Shown here: piece by piece, positions 48,466 through 59,529 of the stretch
Layout: every line of letters starts with the position of its first letter
Position numbering within the stretch: position 1 is the first letter of the stretch
Assembly: GCA_021234535.1 (NCBI GenBank)
Contig: CM037843.1
Location: 16,709,911-16,773,910 of the forward strand
Origin: Stichopus chloronotus
Taxonomy: Eukaryota > Echinodermata > Holothuroidea > Aspidochirotida > Stichopodidae
Reading direction: 5' to 3'
Length of the DNA stretch: 64,000 nucleotides
The notes under the pieces: model-generated
The model's input: only the letters and a program-made list of their open reading frames with translations
What the model was told of the DNA's origin: nothing
Databases searched by the model: none
Program-made: the position numbers and the translations under genes

Positions 48466-49045
48466 CTTAAGCACAGTGGCGTAGCAACATGATTTTGAGT
48501 GTTTTTTTTTTTTGGGGGGGGAGCAAACGTGGGATGAGAAGCAAATTTACGCCCCGCACACGGCAACCCGACGCAAAGGGGAAGGATTTGGCATCATGGG
48601 GTATATAGGCCTCCGGTAAATAGCCGCAAAATTCAGGGAGGGGTTGACGGGGACAAAGCCCCCGGAAGCTGACAGAATGTTAGCATATTTGAACCCTTCA
48701 AATGCTTCTACATGTTATTTTATCAAGTGCTTCTGTAGTTTTGTCACGTTTCATAACGGGAAAACCATTTCCCTGGTATTTAATTCACTATATGCGGTTT
48801 CCACCTCAAGATCTTTTTTTGAGATCTAAGTGGACAAAGTCCCCAACTTGAATAGGCCTATTACAATTTTTTCTTAATAGTAAATCAAACATTGTCAGAT
48901 TTTGGAAGGCCGAGGCCGGCCAACTTAATTTTAGAAAATTACAGTTGGATTTTGGCGAATTTTTAGGGGGCAATGCCCCCATCCACGGTACTGGGGAATT
49001 TCCCCCTCCCTCCCCTCCCCCTGGTCCTACGCCTATGCTTAAGCA
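48466..49045. mobile_element. hAT-like non-autonomous DNA transposon
   Basis: A 564-bp element (48474-49037) is flanked by a perfect 8-bp duplication CTTAAGCA (48466-48473 and 49038-49045), the length typical of hAT transposases. Its termini are CAGTGGCGTAG on the left and CTACGCCTATG on the right (inverted CATAGGCGTAG, 9 of 11 matches). The interior has a T12-G8 tract and a C-rich patch, and no transposase. The element sits upstream of galectin gene 2. Confidence 0.88.
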
Positions 49046-51389
49046 GTCGTCTCTACAAATTTGTTATTCTTCCATGTCTGGCCAATTAATTTCCTTTACC
49101 CCACGTCGTATCAAGGGAGGGTGGGGGAGGGTGCGATCACTGAGATTGTCTAGTGCTACGCCGGCGTCGAAGTCACATGGAGGGATGCTTTGGAGCTTCG
49201 GAGGGTAGGGGAGACTAGGGGCATAATAATTAAGGTATCTGGCCAAATGAATGACTCGTAACAAAATGATATAAAATATAATGAAATTCCACGGGGCATT
49301 CAAGGTGATATGCTGAAGAGTTTCGTTGTCTATATATGTTTCCCTGCACCTCATCTGGTTACCTCGGTTTAACACCTCTCTGCATATGCAATGTTGCAGG
49401 CTGACTGTACCACTTTTACCAGTAAACATTTAGTCTCTATTTTAACCACGTCTGGTTTGCGCGTTTTACAAGTGTCAACTCTTGAAACTAGATTCAAACA
49501 AAATCGATTTTTTTTGTTGTTGTTCACGGCACACCTGTATAAAACAATGCAACTCCATCGCAGGCATGCCTCATCGTTAAAAAGCGGCTTATCATGTTGT
49601 CGTGGTGTTTCTACCACTTATCGAACTCATTGTGCACTCTCCACACTGTATTCATATGCAGCAGTAATGGTACATGCATTAATTAAAGCCGCATACTGTC
49701 GGGCGTCGGCGGTCGCAAAATTCAAACATTCATGCGTTTGGTCGTGCGAAGCTTCACCGTTGGGTACAAGTTCTGGTATATCTAATAACTCCTATGTAGG
49801 CAAATATATAAATCTCGAGGAAGTACAGAACCAAATGCCAGATTCTTAAAGCCTACGGAGTGGTCGGGTATGTGGGGCATTTCTCGTTTGTCTTTTGGAT
49901 TTTAAATTTGTAATAATTAGTCGGCTTGGATGTTAATTCTTTCAATGTTTTCCGGAACAAATAATCTGTCTACTTAATGCAAGCTTATTCGTTTGTTATA
50001 TAGAACCTATCAGTTTGTTATAAATGAAAGTTAAACTTTCAAAGAGGAAGATGTACTCTCCCAGAAAGGCCACCAGGGCCTATTTGATGATTTTGGAGGA
50101 GGCCGGCGGCACATAGAATTGTTATTGGGCCTGTGGCCTTAATTAGACATATATACTGTCAGCTGTAAGCGGAGCGCCACCATATCGGGGAGCGTACATA
50201 AAAAATCGTGGCAGAATTCGAGGTCACCGGAAATGACATACTAGGCGCCCGTTTGAATTGCCCCCGAGCATTAATCATTGTTTGTTCTTTACTTGTTTAA
50301 ACATCACCCCCACACCCTACAAATAAAACATGGCGTTTTCAAGAAAATTTACTTTTTGGTCAGTATATGATTCGGGGGCATATCCCCTCATGCCCTTCCG
50401 GCATCCTCGGCATCACGTACTGCACTTTCCTCGTCTTGAACATCTTCAAACCTGAGCTCCCCTTTCGAAGGATTAATCTCTTGGAAATCAAACGTTACTG
50501 GGACTGTTGATGTACATGCACACGACATGTAGTAGTTAAAATTTCAAAATTCGATACACAGTGTTTCCGCTCATCACATTACCCTCACAGACATTACAAT
50601 TGCAGTAGAGCTCAGCGTGCATTAAGTCAATTGTGTTTCATTTTCATTCTCAGAAAAAACTTTATTAGCACCATATCAAGGCATAAAACATACAATTACA
50701 TCAATTACATGAGAAGGTAGACATAACAATGAATGGAAAAGACATAGTTCAGGAAAGTCTTTTCTAGAAAGATCCTCAAAGCTTGTGAGATGGTAGAACC
50801 CCATGTAAGGTAGTGATCAGTGGCCCAGTTCATCAGGTTGTCACTCTTCTCCTCTGGCCTACAGCAAACTATTCTGAGCAGACCCTCTTGTTTGATGACT
50901 TGGTTGCAACAGGTTCATTGGATTATGTCAGTGGAGACGTTGAAATGAGTTTCAGAAAGTTTACCTCGGTCTATATGCAGTTTATCATGTGTGTAGGATA
51001 TATATATGTATGTATATATAGGCCGCGTGTTATTATGTATGCAGCTGTACGGTACATAGCTCCATAGTGTTACACTTCATATACATGTGAACCGCCAGTT
51101 TTGCTTTTGAACTTTTGCACCACGTAAACGAAGTCAGACGAATTGAATATTACTGCAGAGGTTGACGCTGGAAATTCCCCGACACTGACTCGAAACATAC
51201 AATGCAATCTTCCTGTCATGTGATCTGTTATTGCTCTGTGCTAGCCTCACTTCGTAATCTGTGCTATGTATATGACTGAGGTGCTACGTACATGTCTGAG
51301 GCTACGGAGGCGTTCACTTACGGTTAGTGTTAGAAGTGTATATAGGAGGCTGACTGCGTTGCATGAAATCATTCGATGTCACGCAATTG
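49046..51389. other. Intergenic region, no gene supported
   Basis: A 152-codon + strand ORF at 49391-49849 and overlapping - strand ORFs are the longest frames. None resembles a known family and their composition is unremarkable. There are no transposon ends that I can pair. Confidence 0.45.
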
Positions 51390-51468
51390 ATATGCAAACT
51401 TAAGATATGCAAACTTAAGACATGCAAACTTAAGATATGCAAACTTGCAAACCTATGCAAACTTAAGA
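51390..51468 (+). repeat. Tandem 15-bp repeat containing ATGCAAA
   Basis: (T/C)ATGCAAACTTAAGA occurs at 51391, 51406, 51421 and 51436 with exact 15-bp spacing, and a fifth TATGCAAACTTAAG at 51454. Each unit holds ATGCAAA, seven of the eight bases of the POU/Oct octamer ATGCAAAT. Confidence 0.92.
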
Positions 51469-51712
51469 TTTTCTGGAGAAAAAAAAAATGACAGAATATC
51501 GACCCCGTTAATGCATTTCGGTGTACGATTTGCCTAGCGACTGTGCAACACTGCATGACAAGGAAAGAAAGATGTGTACGCAAATAGTTAAATATAGAGA
51601 GGTATGTCAAATAGTGTGTACTTAGAAAACATTGCGATCCAACCAAGACAAACCAACAGTGTGCCGAAGTACAGTGTTACATTATGTTGTCTGCGTGCTT
51701 CAAGTCAAATCA

Positions 51713-51962
51713 TTAAAGGGAATAAGCAGTTGTCCATACTTTATTTTGAAAAAAAAATATTAAAATCTTGCAATTGCTCTTCTTATTTTCTCTTACAAGT
51801 ATTTTTCAAGATGTTGCTGAATATCAGTAGTGCACAAGCAATCTGTTGTGCTGCAAAATTAAGCAGCTACATAACAAAACTAGCCATTCATAATTAGCCA
51901 TTCATGAATAAGCATAAGGGGTTATAAGAATTCGGTTTGTGGTGACTGCATTTTCCCTTTAA
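51713..51962. mobile_element. MITE with TTAA target duplication (family B)
   Basis: A 242-bp AT-rich element (51717-51958) has termini AGGGAATAAGCAGT and ACTGCATTTTCCCT that pair as imperfect inverted repeats. It is flanked by TTAA on both sides. Partial relatives of the left end (TTAAAGGGAAATA) occur at 62265 and 20745. No protein is encoded. Confidence 0.78.
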
Positions 51963-52699
51963 ATATTTTGTGGGTGGATATATATTGCTAATAACGTTGT
52001 AGACATTGATGAAAGGTAATAAATCTTCTAAATATGCAACGCCGGTGCAAGGAAATTATATTTGCTACCGAGTGAAGGATGTGGTACTAGGTAAATACCA
52101 AAGATCAAGCAGTCACACGCATCCGGTAACCGTACGATGATTCGAATTATCTCAGCGGAAATGAAAACCAAAGACTAGTGAGCCTTTACCAGGCTGGGAT
52201 CCAGAAATTTCGGAAAAAGTGGTGGGGTGAACTTGGAGATAGCGGAATTGTGTGCGAAGACGTTGGTAGAGGAGCGCCACCGTCCTTTGGCACTGAATGT
52301 ATCAGAAAATATTTAGATGGAAAAAACAAATTATATCGAGGGAATTCCCCCATCCCAGGGCCAGTAAGTAAGCTCCAGGAAAGGATTCCTTGAGTGAACT
52401 TCGAAAAATGGCTTGGACGCTGTTGATGTCGTGCGTATCCGTGTTTTTAACCCTTTGGCATCATATTATAATACTATTGTAATACCACTAAATCTAACTC
52501 TGAACTGGTATTTCTATTATAACTTGTGTGTTGCGAGAGCAGGTGGAAAACAGCTTGGTTGATATTCGCGTACCGGGACTGAATATGATTGATACGAGGG
52601 TCGAGTATTTGATATGCGTGTTGCAAGGAAAGGTAGGGTGAGTCTGGAAAAGCCCCTTTGAATATCTCCTAGACTAACAGCGTAATTATTTCTTTCTTT

Positions 52700-52734
<35 letters not shown>

Positions 52735-54179
52735 GATTTAGCCAAAGGACTAGGAGGAAGGGGGGGGGGGGTAAGCGGAGGCCGTAAGTCTAAACCTATA
52801 GAACAAAACTGGATATTTTATGTTCTAACCATTTCACATGTGTACAACAGAAACGAAATTGTATTTCCTTCTTGAGCGTCCATTGCACTGATTGTCTGCA
52901 GGTGCCTAGGTAATCGGCGAGTGTATACGTACAGCATAACCGGTGTGAGACAACGTTTGATTATGGAGACGACGTAATGATCGTATATGCAACTCCGTGG
53001 ATTGCCATTACTTGTTTGATGCTCAAACCCATTATGAGGAAGTAGTTTGTTAATCCTGACATCTGAGAGTCGTTGCCGATGCAGCGCTTTTTTTTTTTGC
53101 GTTTGAGCAATAATCCTCGTTGGAGAACTAAACGCATGGACAATGTACTGTACAAATAGCCAATGTATTGTAGAAATGATTATAGCCTAATGGCGTCAGT
53201 CACCCACGATTCCTTTCTAGGGAGGATATGATTGTTTTAGGTTTGTCATAAACGATTTGTCTCAGTCTGCATCGTTCCGCTGATTTAATAACGTCCGGCT
53301 TGCATAAAACCGTATATCATGCACGTACCTTCTCAAAACTTGTCCGACTCCATCCACCCCTCCCGACCTTCTATACCCCCCCCCCCCCCTCATGTCTCCC
53401 TGACTCCATCGCCTCAACAGCCAAAGACAGTGTACACTCGCAAAAATTCTCGTCTCAGTTGTACACACGTAAAATCAGCTTTGTTAGTGATTCAAAGTCC
53501 CAATAATTATGGTGAATCTGGTTAAAGATCTTACCATAGAAATAGGATAAACGGTTCATACTTTTTTAAAATCTATAGACAGCGAATCGTCCTCTTGAAC
53601 GGAGCGCCTTGGAATTCGTTACGTCACTTCCGCATTTTAATTGGAATTGTTCACTGTGTGTTGTTGATGTTTTATACACTTTAAGGGGAGCCACACAGTG
53701 CACACAGTGCAACACTGCATTCAAGCTGCAGTCACCGGCATGCAGTCGCTCATCAAACCAAGCTACATTTTTAGCTCAGGGCTCAGTAGATAAAATATAA
53801 AATTCTCAATTGGTTCTTGCTCCTTGGTGCAGAGTAGCTGACCATTTTTAAATAGCATAAACAGGTGAGATGCTTTGATTACACACGATCTGGTAATGTG
53901 CTATAGCGGGTAACGACCGTTGTTGAAAAGCCTATATAGGATCCTTCGGATGTCAAACGGATGATAGTTGCCAAGTTCGATAGTAAGTTTTTAAAACTGA
54001 TATGATGATTGTAAGATGATTCTTAAATTGTCTCTTCTCTCTAGTACATCCATCCAACATGCAGCAAAGTTATTTTTTTAATACATTCGCATTTCCATCC
54101 ATATTTTTTACGTCTTAACAAGAAGCACGCCATTAATTTTTTTTTTGTATACTTTGTTTGCCTCTTGTCACAGACCACA
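51963..54179. other. Region upstream of galectin gene 2 first coding exon
   Basis: It contains the GTT microsatellite, a G10 tract near 52760 and a C13 tract near 53380. The sequence at 52189 (CAGGCTGGGATCCAGAAATTT) resembles transposon-end sequence, but no partner end was found. An untranslated exon may lie here or farther upstream. Confidence 0.4.
52701..52735 (+). repeat. (GTT)n microsatellite
   Basis: About eleven uninterrupted TGT/GTT triplets. Confidence 0.97.
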
Positions 54180-54212
54180 ATGCCTTGTTACGCAGATGAT
54201 GTTAAAAACGCC
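54180..54212 (+). CDS. Galectin gene 2, coding exon 1 with start codon
   Basis: The exon begins at 54174 after CTTGTCACAG. The ATG at 54180 opens 11 codons, MPCYADDVKNA, ending in phase 0 at GTGAGT. This mirrors coding exon 1 of galectin gene 1 (short N-terminal peptide, same phase and donor), which is why I take it as the start. There is no signal peptide. A leader exon must lie upstream. The gene is on the same strand as gene 1, about 27 kb downstream of its stop, consistent with tandem duplication. Confidence 0.78.
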
Positions 54213-55828
54213 GTGAGTATATTTTATAGAAATGCTCTCCTTTTCAATCAGTTCTTTTTTTTCAGATAAGGCTAGAAAGAAAGAGTGTAATCATAGCTAG
54301 GAATTTCTTTTCACTTGTTAAAATGTTTTCAATATTTACGCTTCTTTCAATATTCACAATGGCCCGAAGATCTTTGCTTTTCGAAGACAGTGTCAAATTT
54401 CAGCCTGGGAATTCATTGTAAGACCGCTTGTGACTTTTTGGAGGGACTTTTACATTGTAGATATCATCGTGATTAAACAAATAAAATAATTTCAATATAA
54501 TTCAAAATGGTATTATTATAGATATGTTATCACATGTCATTGCAACCCCCCCCCCCTCCCAAAGTATGTGACGAGTAAGGTTTAGCAGAAGTGCTCAGTG
54601 GGGATATGCACATGTGGATATTGTTTCGGTGTTCTCAAGTAACCGGGGTTTTCGGTAGATCGTCAGAAAGTTATGTACTGTACAGTGGCTTTGATAGTTC
54701 CATCGACTTAGTCTAGCTGAGGTTTCGATATATCGCTGTTATTAAAATTCTAGTCTGGATAGTAAATTTGATACGCCCATCGACTTCGTACTAGCTCGTA
54801 CAACGCGGATGGCCGACCTATGGAACGTTTGACAAATGGGAAGATGCTTCGCGGAGAGGCATCGTGAGCCTCCCCCCACACACACACACATTCTTTTGAA
54901 CAGAAAAAAAAGTGAAAAAACGAAAAGGGGATAATTAAGGAAAAGAACTCTCCATAGATAAAACTTACTAACGTGTTGGTAAACGTTTGGTTCTATTCAT
55001 GCCGATAAACTAGCGATGTCAGTGTAAATTGAATTGTTATTGAGGGCGGGCTTGCAACATGTGCGTTAGGGTCCCTCTCTATGTGAGAAGACTACTGTGC
55101 GGCCCGCTTCAAGCTCTGGAGGTGGCAATGACGCATCTTGATTAAGATATTAAGGTTATTCAACCCTGTGGTACAGTCCCGACGGATCTTTCACAGTACA
55201 TAAGTAAGTGGTGTCATGGCAACCTTTAAGTTCATTGAATCGGTCGGCTTGTCATCACGCCTTCAGTCCTATTAGTAGGCCCTTTCCGTTGAAAAATTGA
55301 ATAAGAGGTATTATAAACCTCTAGATAGTGAGGTAAATGAAGTGAGATATTGTTATCGGATGTACTGTGTATGTATACATACATGGATATCCAAATATTT
55401 TGAACAATAATAATTATGACTTCCTTTCAGTAGTAATGCCAAACATTAATAACCCGGCTCAAACGCAAAGGCAGCCGTTTTTTTAGGCAATTTCCTGTCA
55501 TCGGTACACCTACCCTGATGTTAACAAAAAGGCAAAAGAGTATAAACACCCTCTCTCGAACACTCGTCCATGGGTAAAGGAATCGAGAAAGGTAGGAGAT
55601 GATAGAATGGTATTGTATAGTGAAGTGTGTTGTGTAGAACCGTAGTATATCACCTTAAAACGCCGAGTTAACACCGTAAAATATAACCATACTATAACGT
55701 CACAGTATGACATGAATAATACACATTTTGTTAATGTCATGTATACTTTCCTCCCAACGTGTGATGACCCTGACAAGAACGTCGCCACACATATTGTACA
55801 TTCTCTCATTTTGATGTTTTCCATGCAG
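54213..55828 (+). other. Galectin gene 2 intron 1
   Basis: 1.6 kb. There is a C12 tract near 54546 and a CA run near 54880. No exon or transposon is recognised. Confidence 0.6.
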
Positions 55829-55932
55829 GATGTCCCCTACGTTGGGCCTATCTCTGAAGACGGTCTCCGTCCCGGGTGCAAGATTGTCGTGAAAGGAAAG
55901 GTCGAAGAGGGCGCTAAGCAGGTTGGTGTACA
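55829..55932 (+). CDS. Galectin gene 2, CRD1 first exon (donor uncertain)
   Basis: This exon follows CCATGCAG in phase 0 and encodes DVPYVGPISEDGLRPG, then CKIVVKGKVEEGAKQ, equivalent to the 89-nt exon of gene 1. The family needs a phase-2 end before FHINLQ. The obvious donor GTTGGT at 55922 would leave phase 0 and break the frame. A donor GTAACA at 55933 gives phase 2, adds VGVQ, and joins cleanly to the next exon, so I use it. This makes the exon 104 nt instead of 89 and inserts a few residues into the loop before the FHINLQ strand. The alternative is a one-base insertion at the original donor. Confidence 0.75.
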
Positions 55933-57600
55933 GTAACATCTGATAAAATCGTAACTTGAAAATAGCAATGACAAAGGAGGACCCAAAGGCTCCATAAAGT
56001 GCCCCTGAGGTTGCAGCTCAGAACAAATGAAAAGGACCTCATGATCCATATCACCCAGGAACAAACTTTCCAGAATCAGCGAAAACGTTATGTGAATGTT
56101 AACCTTGAAACTGTGTACAGAACTGCAGTCAACCCACTCTATCCTGGCAGACTATTACGTTCACTAACAATTCCAAGTTTACTGAAAGACTTGATCTATT
56201 TTTTCCTTTGGTTCTGAACCCTGGAATGAGAACAAGCTTTTAAAGAGCAGCAAGTCATAGAGATACTCAATGCAGAGAGGAATTTCAAATCATTGATCAT
56301 GTCAATTAATATTCACCCTTCTCTCAAATCTAGGGTCGTAAGTTCAAGATTGACGTCGCCTTATGTATATGATAAGGTAGACATTGTGGTCCTCTTCAAC
56401 TTGCTCATGGAGAAGATAATCCTTTCCGTACAAAGTACTCAAGCCTGCGCAGCATAACTAACATGGGGTCTTAACCAACTGTTCCTTCAAATTCAGCATA
56501 ATTTCCTTACTGGAAATACAAAACATTTCTCTCAGTTAACGGTTTCAGTTAAAGCGATCAAACCTACGGTTTTGTTCTGTGCCCATTGAATGATGTAAAT
56601 TTGAACACAGAACGTACTTTGGTCATACCGTAAGTGCTGAGATTTCTAGCAATCAACCCGGAGAGCAGTAGTCACTTCAAAGCTGATCATATAGTAATAA
56701 AATAAAATCTGAACATTCTCAGTTTTGAAATAGATATGTTTGTACTGGCACTACTATTAGCTAGGCTACCTATGGACCCTAACCAGTCACTTCAAACTAT
56801 TTCAAGTTTGTCATCACGTCTCCCAAAATGTCAGCAGTGCTTGGAGAGGAAAAAACAAATTCAAGCTGAAAGGCTAAGTTGAGGCAGAATATTAAAGGAG
56901 CATAGGACGTTGTAAAAACACATCTTATATAACTTTATGCTTTCTTTCTCCATATCCAAACCGAGTAGAAGCATTATCTGTTTAACAGATTTGTGCTAAA
57001 AAACGATCTGCCAATGACAATTTTTTTAAGAGAGAGCTCCAGTAGAGAGAAAAAACGTCATGATTTGAATCTTCTCATGTTGTGGCCCGCAAGATAATAT
57101 TCATGAGTATGTCTTCTATGCTCGCCCCTAGCTTGCACGTGGATTGTTGTTCGGTCGAATTTTATCAATGTCTACCTGGACTCTGCCGGTAGACATTGAT
57201 GGCTTTCAACAAACAACATTTCTATTATTTTGTTTACAACGCCCTAGGCGCCTTTAATTTTTACATTTTGTGTGTGTGTTTTCTTTATCTTGCGTGCTTA
57301 AATAACCGCAAGAGGTCTGGCCTTATCTCAGTCCCTTGAAGTACCTTGAAGAATTTTAACCTCACCGAGCCTCGTGATATAGACTTTGAGCTTACGACAC
57401 CCTGTTGACAACAGCAAAACTAAATGAAGGCCCGATGGGTGAGGGCAGAGGAGCAAACAGAGACTAAATATTCATAAAGATATTGACTATTTTAAGGGTA
57501 CCAGATAGTGTTCTAAGACAGACATCTTTGATGAAATTATTGTTTAAGGCTAAAAGTTTTTCAATGCCGATGTTATCTTTTAACCAGGAACCTCTAGCAC
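55933..57600 (+). other. Galectin gene 2 intron 2, proximal part
   Basis: No exon seen. The interval 56890-57500 includes the fold-back structure at 57164-57200. The antisense retrotransposon begins at about 57600 and occupies the distal part of the same intron. Confidence 0.55.
57164..57200. repeat. Perfect 13-bp inverted repeat, part of a longer fold-back
   Basis: ATCAATGTCTACC and GGTAGACATTGAT are separated by 11 bases. The arms continue to pair imperfectly outward (left complement ...TTCGACCGAACAACAATCC against right TTTCAACAAACAACATTTC). A fold-back MITE is likely. Outer ends are not defined. Confidence 0.7.
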
Positions 57601-58272
57601 CTATAAGACAACAGGCAAAACTTCACAATTAGTGGTATTAGTAAGATTCTTCACCTGAGGAATCAAGCAAGTATATTTATTACGTTTGCGTTTAAATTCA
57701 CGCTTTAGGACATCTTTGGAGGAATCCCAAATAATGGTGGGGTCGATAATATAACTATTGTCGTCCTTAAAAATGACCAAGTCAGGTTTAAAGAAACGAC
57801 CTTGTTCTTGAAATTTCGGTTCCTCCAAAATGTTACAGTTAAGCGACTTACACCTATCTTTGATTTTGTCAACAATACGGTTGTGGCCCTTAATTCTGTT
57901 ATCGGTAAAGAGGGGACAAAAACCAGTTATGTGACCAAGGGTCTCGACATTTCTGTTACAGTGCCAACATAAGATATTATGACCTGATCTGCCTCTGTGG
58001 CAAGCCTCTTTGGTGGGATAAGTGTTAGTCCTAATTTGAAGAGCAGCTGTGTACTCTCTCTTGCTTAACCATGAATTACCGTTGACCCAGAAGTTACGCC
58101 TACGGTCTCTAGAAAAAGTTTGGACACCAAGACCTTGGGAAGATTTCCGTTCCCAATCATATAGCATTTTTCTTCTCCACCAGCTATTCTTAATGCCTTT
58201 AGGCCTATCCAGGATACCATGCTTCTTGAGCATCTTCTTGACTTGATCGTCAAGGCAAAATACACGTGACAA
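57601..58272 (-). pseudogene. LINE fragment: zinc knuckle and restriction-like endonuclease
   Basis: A 223-codon frame. Residues 79-94 read QIRTNTYPTKEACHRG. The CCHC knuckle CWHCNRNVETLGHITGFC is at residues 102-119. The endonuclease core FKPDLVIFKDDNSYIIDPTI (residues 161-180) contains the PD and D of the PD-(D/E)xK-type fold used by R2-group elements for site-specific nicking. It stops at 57601. The preceding RT fragment is in another frame, so it is not translated as a unit. Confidence 0.85.
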
Positions 58273-58331
58273 ATGTCGAATAATACTATCTGAAGAGTCT
58301 AGACAGACTTTCCTCCTTTGAATTTCATGTG

Positions 58332-59045
58332 TTATGTACTCGAACTCGAGAGACGACAGTCCAAGGCCACCCGCCTTGCTACTAGAATAGATGAAGCTAT
58401 CGTTGATACAGTTTGGGAGATGTGGCCAGAGCTTAACTCGGAGTCAATTTCATCTAGTGCTGTAATTGGCGGGTTAGCCATAAACAACCTATACTTGATC
58501 CTAGGTAAGATATAGGTAGATAACATATGTAATTTTTGACGTGGTTTAAGTGATGCATCTTGAATAGCATAACACCATTTGCTAAGTTTATCTAGAAGCT
58601 TATTAAGGTCTTCGGAGTTAAAACCTTTCGTCCAAGGACAAAAATAACGACCAAGGTACTTAGTGTCATCAGGTACATTGAGCCAGGGGACCTTGCTGTC
58701 CTTGATGTACCACTCACGACCTTCGTTCACGGTGAAGGATTTTGTACGAAGCGGAGTGAGTTTATATGCAATACATTTGTTGACATTAAGTCGGAGACCT
58801 GTAAGGTCGCAGAATTCGGAAACGATATTCAGGGAATCTTGCATGCCCTTATATGTGCTCGAAATAAGTGCAGTATCGTCAGCATAGGCTAACGCTGAAA
58901 TTTGGATATCGTCAACACAAAAACTGTTACCTTTAACATTAGAAAGCCTAGCAAAGAGGGCGTCCATGGCTATATTAAATAAAACGGGGGAAAAACAGGG
59001 GATAGAGGATCTCCCTGTTTGACACCCTTTAAAATAGGAATACAA
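58332..59045 (-). pseudogene. LINE fragment: reverse transcriptase palm and thumb
   Basis: A 237-codon frame with FNIAMDALFARL and the catalytic ALAYADDTALIS (the YADD box at residues 54-57). A YLGRYFCPWTKGF motif and a thumb region (LDKLSKWCYAIQDASLKPRQ) follow. The upstream part carrying GVKQGDPLSPV and the first catalytic Asp is in a different frame, separated by an apparent small insertion near 58990-59000. Confidence 0.88.
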
Positions 59046-59208
59046 CTAGTTTCATCAGTACTAGTTTTGAAAAAAGTGGTGGAACCTGAATATTGATCAG
59101 CAACTAGATCGATGAAGTGACTATCGACATTAAAGCGCCTAAGAGCACTGAGAATATGTTTGTGTGAAATAGTGTCGGAAGCCTTAGCTAAGTCAAGGAA
59201 AGCTACAC

Positions 59209-59529
59209 CTAGAAATTTGCCATTTGATTTACAATACTTAGTGATAGATTCGAGAATGGTGACGCGGCATCGATAAAACCTCTTTGCCGTGGATTCAATT
59301 GGATACTACTAGAGAGCCTGGCGGCAATAATTTTAAGGTAAAGCCTGACAATTATGCTAGACATGGTGATGGGTCTCCAATTACCTATGTCGTCAAGATT
59401 CTCGTCACTTTTGGGGATGAGCATGCTACGGTTGGCTTTGTATCTGTCAGGGATTTTGCCGAATCTTTGCTTTGTAGGTAGTTTCAATAATCTCAACAGG
59501 AATAGAGCAGATGGTATCTTTTCTCGCAT
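59209..59529 (-). pseudogene. LINE fragment: N-terminal part of reverse transcriptase
   Basis: A 106-codon frame with ANRSMLIPKSDENLDDIGNW, RPITMSSIIVRLYLKIIAAR and QRGFIDAA, the RT0-2 fingers region of non-LTR elements. The upstream fragments 59447-59788 and 59697-60269 (basic, Arg/Lys/Asn-rich) are in other frames and correspond to the poorly conserved spacer before the RT. Confidence 0.85.

Noticed and set aside
49391..49849. 152-codon ORF on the + strand with overlapping antisense ORFs
   Set aside because: No recognisable family, and a length compatible with chance among all frames of a 64-kb AT-rich window.
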